Program-made: the position numbers and the translations under genes
Notes under the pieces: model-generated
Told to the model about the DNA's origin: nothing
Database searches by the model: none
The model's input: the letters and a program-made list of their open reading frames with translations, nothing else
NCBI GenBank assembly: GCA_005884705.1
Contig: VBAF01000238.1
Span: 1-12,148 of the forward strand
DNA from: Alphaproteobacteria bacterium
GTDB lineage: Bacteria; Pseudomonadota; Alphaproteobacteria; Reyranellales; Reyranellaceae
Direction: 5' to 3'
Length of the DNA: 12,148 bases
Part shown: in pieces, positions 6,889-12,148 of the stretch
Position numbering within the stretch: the stretch's first letter is position 1
Layout of the letters: the number at the start of each line of letters is the position of its first letter

Positions 6889-7995
6889 ATGCAACGTCGC
6901 AAATTTCTCCGCACCGCCGGCGTCGGCGCCGCCGCGGCGGCGGCTACCGGCGCGCTCGCCGCGCCGGCCATCGCCCAGTCCGCCCCCGAGCTCAACTGGC
7001 GCATGACCTCAAGCTTCCCGAAGTCGCTCGACACCCTGTTCGGCGGCGCCGAGCACTTCGCCAAGATCGTCGCCGAGGCGACCGACAACAAGTTCCAGAT
7101 CCGCACCTTCGCGGCGGGCGAGATCGTCCCCGGCCTGCAGGTGCTCGATGCGGTGCAGAACGGCACCGTCGAGATGGGCCAGACCGCCTGCTACTACTTC
7201 TTCGGCAAGGACCCGACCTTCGCGCTGGCAACGACCGTGCCGTTCGGCCTCAACACGCGGCAGATGAATGCGTGGCTGACCCAGGCCGGCGGCGAGCAGA
7301 TGCTCAACGACTTCTTCAAGGGCTACAACGTCGTCGGCATGGTGGCCGGCAACACGACGGCGCAGATGGGTGGCTGGTTCCGCAAGGAGATCAAGACGGT
7401 CGATGACCTCAAGGGCCTGAAGATGCGCATCGCGGGCCTTGCCGGCGACGTCATGACCAAGCTCGGTGTCGTGCCGCAGCAGATCGCCGGCGGCGACATC
7501 TATCCGGCGCTCGAGAAGGGCACGGTCGATGCGGCCGAATGGGTCGGTCCTTACGACGACCAGAAGCTCGGCTTCGTGAAGGTCGCGCCGTACTACTATT
7601 ATCCCGGCTGGTGGGAAGGCAACGCGGCGCTGCACATGATGGTCGGCCTCGACAAGTTCAATGCGCTGCCGAAGACCTACCAGGCGATTCTGCGCATGGC
7701 CGCGGCCGAGACCAACAACTGGGTCAGCGCCAAGTACGACGCCGACAACCCGAAGGCGCTGCGCACGCTGATCGCCAACGGCGCCAAGCTGCAGCCGTTC
7801 TCGCAGCAGATTCTCGAAGCATCGTTCGTCGCGTCCAACGATGTCTATGCCGGCCTGACGACCAAGAACGAAAACTTCAAGAAGGTCTATGAATCGCAAA
7901 TGGCTTTCCGCAAGGACGGCGTGCTGTGGGCACGCGTGGCGGAGAACACCTACGACAACTTCATGGCCCGCCAGTCGGCCGCCAACAAGCTCTAA
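6889..7995 (+). CDS. TRAP transporter solute-binding protein, DctP/TakP type (SBP1)
   Basis: This is a periplasmic receptor that captures an organic acid, probably a 2-oxo or related carboxylate, and hands it to a DctQM membrane complex. The 368 residues begin MQRRKFLRTA, a twin-arginine signal, followed by an Ala-rich stretch and AIA|Q, with cleavage expected after residue 29. The mature part follows TakP of Rhodobacter sphaeroides as I recall it: SSFPKSLDTL, AAGEIVPGLQ, FGKDPTF, AQMGGWFRKEI, PQQIAGGDIYPALEKG, AEWVGPYDD and YYYYPGWWEG. Arg180 in LKMRI corresponds to the carboxylate-binding arginine of TRAP receptors (Arg147 in SiaP). GGAG (6878-6881) supports ATG 6889. This is the first of five tandem paralogues; no DctQ or DctM gene is seen. 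The substrate cannot be deduced. Confidence 0.93.
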   Translation: MQRRKFLRTAGVGAAAAAATGALAAPAIAQSAPELNWRMTSSFPKSLDTLFGGAEHFAKIVAEATDNKFQIRTFAAGEIVPGLQVLDAVQNGTVEMGQTACYYFFGKDPTFALATTVPFGLNTRQMNAWLTQAGGEQMLNDFFKGYNVVGMVAGNTTAQMGGWFRKEIKTVDDLKGLKMRIAGLAGDVMTKLGVVPQQIAGGDIYPALEKGTVDAAEWVGPYDDQKLGFVKVAPYYYYPGWWEGNAALHMMVGLDKFNALPKTYQAILRMAAAETNNWVSAKYDADNPKALRTLIANGAKLQPFSQQILEASFVASNDVYAGLTTKNENFKKVYESQMAFRKDGVLWARVAENTYDNFMARQSAANKL

Positions 7996-8020
7996 GGGGC
8001 GGCCCTCAGAGGCGCTCTGG

Positions 8021-8045
8021 AAAAGCCCCGCGCTGAGGGGCTTTT
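8021..8045 (+). terminator. Intrinsic terminator after SBP1
   Basis: AAAAGCCCC (8021-8029) pairs perfectly with GGGGCTTTT (8037-8045) around a seven-base loop, 25 bases after the SBP1 stop. The T-run inside the right arm is followed by further T-rich sequence (8046-8055). The hairpin is symmetrical, with A-run and T-run, so it could work in both directions. It isolates SBP1 from SBP2. Confidence 0.8.
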
Positions 8046-8070
8046 CCTTGCTTTTCAGTCGCACTGCGAC

Positions 8071-8082
8071 GTGTCATAAGTC
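8071..8082 (+). promoter_or_regulatory. GTGYCATAAGYC box upstream of SBP2
   Basis: GTGTCATAAGTC lies 28 bases before the SBP2 start and matches the box at 6843-6854 apart from two C/T changes. Seventeen bases before CATAAG is TTTTCA (8052-8057), a tolerable -35 hexamer. A weak housekeeping promoter just after the SBP1 terminator is therefore possible. A regulator site is the alternative. Confidence 0.35.
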
Positions 8083-8096
8083 GGAGGCATTTGCTT

Positions 8097-8101
8097 AGGG
8101 G
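8097..8101 (+). promoter_or_regulatory. Shine-Dalgarno that decides the SBP2 start
   Basis: AGGGG lies nine bases before the ATG at 8111 but only three bases before the in-frame ATG at 8105. It therefore supports 8111, which also gives the MQRRKFLRTA start found in the other copies. A GGAGG at 8083-8087 is too far upstream to serve either start. Confidence 0.55.
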
Positions 8102-8110
8102 TAAATGTCG

Positions 8111-9213
8111 ATGCAACGTCGCAAATTCCTGCGCACTGCCGGTGTCGGCGGCGCAGCCGTCGTTGGCGCGACTCTCGCCGCACCTGCCATCGCGCAATCC
8201 ATGCCCGAGCTGAAGTGGCGCATGGCATCGAGCTTCCCGAAGTCGCTCGACACCATCTACGGCGCCGGCGAGGACTTCGCCAAGCGCGTCGCCGGACTGA
8301 CCGACAACAAGTTCCAGATCCGCGTGTTCGCCGCCGGCGAGATCGTGCCCGGCCTGCAGGTCGTCGACGCTGTGCAGAACGAGACGGTCGAGTGCGGCCA
8401 TACCGCCTCGTACTACTATGTCGGCAAGGACCCGACCTTCGCCTTCGACACCGCGGTGCCGTTCGGCCTGAATACCCGCCAGCACAATTCGTGGGTCTAC
8501 AACGGCGGCGGACTCGAGCTGATGCGCGAGTTCTACAAGGACTACAACATGACCTCCTTCCTGATGTCGCACACCGGCGGCCAGATGGGCGGCTGGTGGC
8601 GCAAGGAGATCAAGACGCCGGACGACATGAAGGGCGTGAAGATGCGCATCGGCGGCTTCGCCGGCCAGGTGTTGCAGAAGCTCGGCGTGGTGCCGCAGCA
8701 GCTCGCCGGCGGCGACATCTATCCGGCGCTGGAGAAGGGCACGATCGACGCCGCCGAGTGGGTCGGTCCCTACGACGACCAGAAGCTCGGCTTCAACAAG
8801 GTGGCGCAGTACTACTACTATCCCGGCTGGTGGGAGGCAGCGCCGCGCTGTCGCTCTATGTCGGACTGAAGGCCTACGAGGCGCTGCCCAACATCTACAA
8901 GGAGGCCATCGCAGCCGCCGCCGGCGAGATCACGACACGGTCGGTCGCCAAGTACGATGCGCAGAACCCCAAGGCGCTGCGCGAGCTTGTAGCCAGCGGC
9001 ACGAAGTTCCTGCCGTTCACCCAGCCGGTGATGGAGGCTTGCTTCAACGCCGCCAACGAGCTCTATGCCGAGACCATGGCGAAGAACGCGAAGTTCAAGA
9101 AGGTCTATGAGAGCTGGAAGGCCTTCCGGAACGAGGAAGTGCTGTGGTTTCGCGTGGTCGAGAACACCTTCGACAACTTCATGGCGCGCCAGTCGGCAGC
9201 CAGCAAGCTCTGA
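8111..9213 (+). pseudogene. TRAP solute-binding protein, DctP/TakP type (SBP2), broken by a one-base deletion
   Basis: The first 242 codons encode a normal TakP-like receptor. They include a Tat signal, AAPAIAQ, SSFPKSLDTIYG, YVGKDPTFAF, GQMGGWWRKEI, VKMRIGG with the conserved Arg, QQLAGGDIYPALEKG and AEWVGPYDD. After YYYYPGWWE one G is missing at about 8836-8837, where SBP1 reads GAA-GGC and this copy reads GAG-GC. The frame then meets a TGA at 8867-8869. From 8839 the next frame continues the family sequence (AALSLYVGLKAYEALP) to the usual end, ARQSAASKL, at 9213. With the base restored the protein would be 367 aa. The truncated product lacks the C-terminal third. A sequencing or assembly error remains possible, because the rest of the reading frame is well preserved. 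Confidence 0.85.
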
Positions 9214-9236
9214 GCGAACCTTACGCCGAACCCACG

Positions 9237-9262
9237 AAAGCCCCGCTCCGGCGGGGCTTTTT
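9237..9262 (+). terminator. Intrinsic terminator after SBP2
   Basis: A ten-base perfect stem, AAAGCCCCGC (9237-9246) with GCGGGGCTTT (9251-9260), closes a TCCG tetraloop and runs directly into a T-run ending at 9262. It lies 24 bases after the SBP2 stop and is the strongest terminator in the window. Its core, AAAGCCCC/GGGGCTTT, is the same as in the terminator after SBP1. Confidence 0.92.
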
Positions 9263-9283
9263 ATTTGCCCGCACGGTGCGCGC

Positions 9284-9350
9284 ATGGCAGGCTGATTCCG
9301 CGGAGTGGAATAACCGCTCCGGCAACAAAAGCCGTTCCTGGGAGGAACAC
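9284..9350 (+). promoter_or_regulatory. Leader of SBP3 (duplicate of the SBP5 leader)
   Basis: This segment nearly repeats 11586-11653. The parts in common are ATGGCAGGCTGATTCCGC, a GTGGAAT-x-ACC-x-CTC palindrome and GCCGTTCCTGGGAGGAACAC, ending at the ATG. The palindrome can form an eight-pair stem, CGGAGTGG (9301-9308) with CCGCTCCG (9314-9321) with one T-G pair, and an AATAA loop. GGAGG (9341-9345) is the Shine-Dalgarno, five bases before the ATG. TGGCAGG-N4-TTCC (9285-9299) resembles a sigma-54 -24/-12 site but has C for G in the -12 GC. The exact function is unproven; conservation between two copies points to a shared control region. Confidence 0.5.
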
Positions 9351-10457
9351 ATGCAACGCCGCAAATTCTTGCGTACCGCCGCGCTGGGCACGGCGGGTGT
9401 TGCGTCTGTGAGTACGCTTGCCGCGCCGGCCATCGCGCAGTCGATGCCAGAGCTGAAATGGCGCCTGGCGTCGAGCTTCCCCAAGTCGCTCGACACGCTC
9501 TATGGCGCGGGCGAGGTGCTGACCAAGTACGTCGCCGAGGTGACCGACAACAAGTTCCAGATGCGCCTCTTTGCGGCCGGCGAGATCGTGCCCGGCCTGC
9601 AGGTCGCCGATGCGGTGCAGAACGGCACGGTTGAACTAGGCCATACGGCAGGCGGCTACTATGTCGGCAAGGATCCGACCTTCGCCTTCGACACCGCCCT
9701 TCCATTCGGCATGAACACGCGCCAGCAGGTGGCCTGGATGAACTGGGGAGGCGGGCGCGAGCTCATGAACGAGCTCTACAAGGACTACAACATCTACGGC
9801 ATGAACTGCGGTGCCACAGGCGCGCAGATGGGCGGGTGGTTCCGCAAGGAGATCAAGTCGGTCGATGATCTCAAGGGCCTCAAGTACCGCATCTTCGGAC
9901 TCGCCGGGAACGTGGTCGCTCGTCTGGGCGCCGTACCTCAGCAGCTTGCAGGCGGCGACATCTACCCGGCGCTGGAGAAAGGAACCATCGACGCCGCCGA
10001 ATGGGTCGGCCCCTATGATGACCAGAAGCTCGGCTTCAACAAGATCGCGCCCTACTACTACTACCCCGGCTGGTTCGAGGGCGGCCCGACGCCATCCCTT
10101 TACGTGAACCTGGCGAAGTGGAACGAGCTCCCCAAGGCCTACAAGGCGGCGATCGAGGCAGGCTGCGTCGTTGCGCAAAGCTGGATGGTGTCCAAGTACG
10201 ACGCCGAGAACCCCAAGGCGCTGCGCGAGCTGGTGGTTGGTGGCACCAAGATCACGCCGTTCCCGCAATCGGTGATGGAGGCGTGCTTCGCGTCCTCCCT
10301 CGAGCTGTGGGCGGAAATCTCAGCAAAGAATCCGCGGTTCAAGAAGGTCTACGAGTCGTGGCGAGCGTTCCGCAACGAGGAGATCCTTTGGTTCCGCGTC
10401 TGCGAGGGCTCGTTCGACAACTTCATGGCCCGCATGTCGGCGGCCAACAAGCTCTGA
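9351..10457 (+). CDS. TRAP transporter solute-binding protein, DctP/TakP type (SBP3)
   Basis: This is an intact 368-residue paralogue of SBP1 with the same inferred job as a periplasmic carboxylate receptor for a TRAP system. It has a Tat signal (MQRRKFLRTA, cleavage expected at AIA|Q, residue 29), SSFPKSLDTLYG, AAGEIVPGLQ, YVGKDPTFAFD, AQMGGWFRKEI, LKYRIFG with the conserved Arg180, QQLAGGDIYPALEKG, AEWVGPYDD and YYYYPGWFEGG. The pocket-side block reads MNWGGGRELMNELYKDYNIYGMN, unlike SBP1 and close to SBP5. A very strong Shine-Dalgarno (GGAGG, 9341-9345) precedes ATG 9351. It stands after the SBP2 terminator and has its own duplicated leader. It runs almost directly into SBP4 with no terminator between. 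Two cysteines lie near residues 153 and 273 and another near the C-terminus, more than in SBP1. Confidence 0.93.
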   Translation: MQRRKFLRTAALGTAGVASVSTLAAPAIAQSMPELKWRLASSFPKSLDTLYGAGEVLTKYVAEVTDNKFQMRLFAAGEIVPGLQVADAVQNGTVELGHTAGGYYVGKDPTFAFDTALPFGMNTRQQVAWMNWGGGRELMNELYKDYNIYGMNCGATGAQMGGWFRKEIKSVDDLKGLKYRIFGLAGNVVARLGAVPQQLAGGDIYPALEKGTIDAAEWVGPYDDQKLGFNKIAPYYYYPGWFEGGPTPSLYVNLAKWNELPKAYKAAIEAGCVVAQSWMVSKYDAENPKALRELVVGGTKITPFPQSVMEACFASSLELWAEISAKNPRFKKVYESWRAFRNEEILWFRVCEGSFDNFMARMSAANKL

Positions 10458-10460
10458 GGG
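10456..10460 (+). promoter_or_regulatory. Shine-Dalgarno of SBP4 overlapping the SBP3 stop
   Basis: GAGGG shares two bases with the SBP3 TGA (10455-10457) and lies eight bases before the SBP4 ATG at 10469. This layout suggests that ribosomes finishing SBP3 start SBP4, so the two were probably one transcript. No promoter-sized space separates them. Confidence 0.6.
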
Positions 10461-10468
10461 CTCGCGTC

Positions 10469-11520
10469 ATGCAACGCCGCAGATTCCTCCGTACCGCCGC
10501 CATCGGCGCGGCGGGCGCCGGATCGGCCACGCTTGCCGCTCCGGCGGTCGCGCAGTCGATGCCCGAGCTCAAGTGGCGCCTGACCTCGAGCTTTCCCAAG
10601 TCGCTCGACACACTGTGGGGCGGCGCGGAGTCGATCGCCAAGAAGGTCGCCGCGCTGACCGATAACAAGTTCCAGATCCGTGTGTTCGCGCCCGGCGAGA
10701 TCGTGCCGGCGCTACAGGCGCTCGATGCGGTGCAGAACAACACCGTCGAGATGTGTCACACCGCGAGCTACTACTTCGTCGGCAAGGACCCGACCTTCGG
10801 CTTCGATGCCGGCGTGCCGTTCGGCCTGACCGCACGACAGCAGAATTCCTGGATGATGTATGGCGGCGGCCTGCCGCTGATGCGGGACTTCATGGCCGAG
10901 TACAGCGTCGTACCGTTTCCCGCCGGCAACACCGGCGTGCAGATGGGCGGCTGGTTCCGAAAGGAGCTGAAGTCTCTGGCTGATCTCAAGGGCCTGCGGT
11001 TCCCCAGCAGATCGCCGGCGGCGACATCTATCCTTCGCTCGAACGCGGGGCGATCGACGGTGCCGAATGGGGGGGCCCGTACGACGACGAGAAACTCGGC
11101 TTCTACAAGGTCGCGCCGTTCTACTACTACCCGGGGTTCTGGGAAGCGGGCACGCAGCTCTCGCTGCTGGTCGGCAAACCACACTGGGAGGCGCTGCCCG
11201 CTTCCTACAAGCTCGTCATCGAGACGGTGTGCGGCGACGTAAACGGCGACATGATGGCTCGCTATGACCAGCAGAACCCCCAGGCGCTACGCCGTCTCGT
11301 TGGCGCCGGCACGCAGTTGAAGCCCTACTCCCGCGACATCCTCGAAGCGGCATGGAAGGCCACGCATGAACTCTACGACGAATTCGCCGCCAAGAATCCC
11401 AAGTTCAAGAAAGTCTACGAGCCGTGGAAGGCTTACCGGGACGAGCAGTTCCTGTGGTTCCGCGTTGCCGAGTTGACCTACGCCAACTTCGCCTTCACCG
11501 CCGGCCAGACCGTGAAGTAA
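10469..11520 (+). pseudogene. TRAP solute-binding protein, DctP/TakP type (SBP4), broken by an internal deletion of about 49 bases
   Basis: The copy starts MQRRRFLRTA with a Tat signal and follows the family through SSFPKSLDTLWG, YFVGKDPTFGF, QMGGWFRKELK and DLKGLRF (residue 178). The intact copies then have 18 codons between LKG-L-K and QQ; here only TTCCC (11000-11004) stands before CAGCAG. About 49 bases are missing and the frame shifts by one. The lost segment includes the conserved MRI/YRI arginine that binds substrate carboxylate. The original frame ends at TAA 11240-11242. The other frame continues QQIAGGDIYPSLERGAIDG, YDDEKLGFYKVAPFYYYPG and onward to the TAA at 11518-11520. The C-terminus (AFTAGQTVK) differs from the ANKL/ASKL ends of its sisters. 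Almost certainly non-functional as a receptor. Confidence 0.88.
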
Positions 11521-11532
11521 CCGGCGCCGACC

Positions 11533-11563
11533 AAAGCGAGACCGGCGTCGGTAGGGGCTTTTT
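11533..11563 (+). terminator. Probable intrinsic terminator after SBP4
   Basis: AAAGC (11533-11537) pairs with GCTTT (11557-11561), enclosing an inner stem ACCG (11541-11544) with CGGT (11549-11552). The right arm continues into TTTTT. It looks like a degenerate form of the AAAGCCCC/GGGGCTTTT terminators after SBP1 and SBP2. An internal loop makes it weaker than those. Confidence 0.55.
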
Positions 11564-11585
11564 GTTTGCCGACCGGCGCCGCGGC

Positions 11586-11653
11586 ATGGCAGGCTGATTC
11601 CGCTCGGTGGAATCACCACTCGGCAAACAAAAAGCCGTTCCTGGGAGGAACAC
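11586..11653 (+). promoter_or_regulatory. Leader of SBP5 (duplicate of the SBP3 leader)
   Basis: This segment nearly repeats 9284-9350, with an identical first 18 bases (11586-11603) and an identical last 20 bases ending at the ATG. The middle holds GGTG-GAAT-CACC (11607-11618), an imperfect palindrome equivalent to the one in the SBP3 leader but with different outer arms. GGGAGG (11643-11648) is the Shine-Dalgarno. The same sigma-54-like TGGCAGG-N4-TTCC motif is at 11587-11601. Confidence 0.5.
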
Positions 11654-12148
11654 ATGCAACGCCGCAAATTCTTGCGTACCGCCGCGATTGGGGCCGGCGG
11701 AGTCGCGTCTGTGAGTACGCTTGCCGCACCGGCCATCGCCCAGTCGATGCCGGAACTGAAATGGCGCCTGGCCTCGAGCTTCCCCAAGTCGCTCGACACG
11801 CTCTTCGGCGCGGGTGAGATCTTCGCCAAGTACATCCAGGAGATGACCGACAACAAGTTCCAGATCCGCGTCTTTGCCGCCGGCGAGATCGTTCCCGGCC
11901 TGCAGGTGCTCGACGCCGTGCAGAACGGCACCATCGAGATGGGGCACTCGGCCGGCACCTACTATGTCGGCAAGGATCCGGCGCTTGCCATCGATACGGC
12001 CTTGCCTTTCGGCACCAACGCGCGCCAGCAGGAGGCGTGGATCAGATGGGGCGGCGGGCGCGAACTGCTGAACGATCTCTACAAGGACTACAACATCTAC
12101 AACCTGCCGTGCGGCAATACCGGCGCCCAGATGGGCGGCTGGTTCCGC
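11654..12148 (+). CDS. TRAP transporter solute-binding protein, DctP/TakP type (SBP5), 3' part outside the window
   Basis: The frame is open for 165 codons from ATG 11654 to the window edge. It starts MQRRKFLRTAAIG, a Tat signal ending AAPAIAQ, then SSFPKSLDTLFG, FAAGEIVPGLQ, YVGKDPALAIDTALPFG, a pocket-side block with RWGGGRELLNDLYKDYNIY and finally AQMGGWFR. It is closest to SBP3 in both protein and DNA, including the signal-peptide codons and the leader, so these two are probably the most recently duplicated or gene-converted pair. The part carrying the substrate arginine and the C-terminal half is not visible. Whether the gene is intact, and whether DctQM genes follow, cannot be told from this window. 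Confidence 0.9.
   Translation, partial: MQRRKFLRTAAIGAGGVASVSTLAAPAIAQSMPELKWRLASSFPKSLDTLFGAGEIFAKYIQEMTDNKFQIRVFAAGEIVPGLQVLDAVQNGTIEMGHSAGTYYVGKDPALAIDTALPFGTNARQQEAWIRWGGGRELLNDLYKDYNIYNLPCGNTGAQMGGWFR

Larger units (their letters stand above)
6889..12148 (+). repeat. Tandem array of five TRAP binding-protein paralogues
   Basis: Five direct gene-length repeats start at 6889, 8111, 9351, 10469 and 11654. Each encodes a copy beginning MQRRKFLRTA or MQRRRFLRTA and the same TakP-like framework. The spacing between starts is about 1.1-1.24 kb. Copies 1 and 3 are intact, 2 and 4 carry frame-breaking deletions, and 5 is cut by the window edge. The best-conserved blocks are the signal peptide, SSFPKSLDTL, AAGEIVPGLQ and GGDIYP. 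The most variable block is residues of about 126-155, before QMGGW. Confidence 0.9.

Noticed and set aside
8006..8572. Minus-strand open frames opposite the SBP genes (for example 8006-8572 and 7009-8064)
   Set aside because: They recur opposite each paralogue because the sense strand is repeated, and they have no independent start signals or motifs.
8828..8869. Programmed frameshift in SBP2
   Set aside because: There is no slippery heptamer or following structure at the site, and sister copies encode the same region in one frame. A simple deletion explains it.
11000..11242. Programmed frameshift or intron in SBP4
   Set aside because: Sequence is missing, not interrupted: the intact copies have 49 more bases here that encode conserved residues. 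No intron boundaries or recoding signal are seen.
9214..12148. Insertion sequence or phage remnant driving the array
   Set aside because: No transposase-like frame, terminal inverted repeats or target duplications were seen. The repeats are the receptor genes and their leaders.

Overview
The window is GC-rich and read entirely on the plus strand. It looks like chromosomal DNA of an alphaproteobacterium. The gene order pdxJ-acpS-lepB-rnc-era-recO-parC is typical of that class, and the last genes are TakP-type TRAP binding proteins, also common there. The order or genus cannot be fixed from sequence alone; a Rhodospirillales/Reyranella-like lineage is only a guess.

Left part (1-6820): a tightly packed housekeeping cluster. 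It holds the 3' end of pdxJ (vitamin B6), acpS (carrier-protein activation), lepB (signal peptidase I), rnc (RNase III), era (30S-maturation GTPase), recO (recombination repair), parC (topoisomerase IV subunit A) and uppP (undecaprenyl-pyrophosphate phosphatase). Most junctions are overlaps or gaps under 35 bases (GTGA at pdxJ/acpS, ATGA at rnc/era, 1 base at parC/uppP). The exception is 96 bases between acpS and lepB, which contain a composite two-stem inverted repeat. No gene here looks damaged.

Right part (6889-12148 and beyond): five head-to-tail paralogues of a twin-arginine-exported TRAP solute-binding protein of the DctP/TakP family (numbered SBP1 to SBP5 here). SBP1 and SBP3 are intact at 368 aa. 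SBP2 has a one-base deletion late in the gene. SBP4 has lost about 49 bases, including the codon for the conserved substrate-carboxylate arginine. SBP5 runs off the window end and is open so far. No DctQ or DctM membrane subunit is present. SBP1, SBP2 and SBP4 are each followed by a hairpin terminator or terminator-like structure. SBP3 and SBP4 are only 11 bases apart and look translationally coupled.

The leaders fall into two types. SBP1 and SBP2 share a 12-base box. SBP3 and SBP5 share an almost duplicated leader of about 68 bases with an imperfect palindrome, a strong Shine-Dalgarno and a sigma-54-like motif. The array therefore seems to have grown by duplication of whole transcription units, followed by divergence and decay.

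No RNA gene, CRISPR array, insertion sequence or phage gene was seen. No gene-free stretch exceeds 140 bases.
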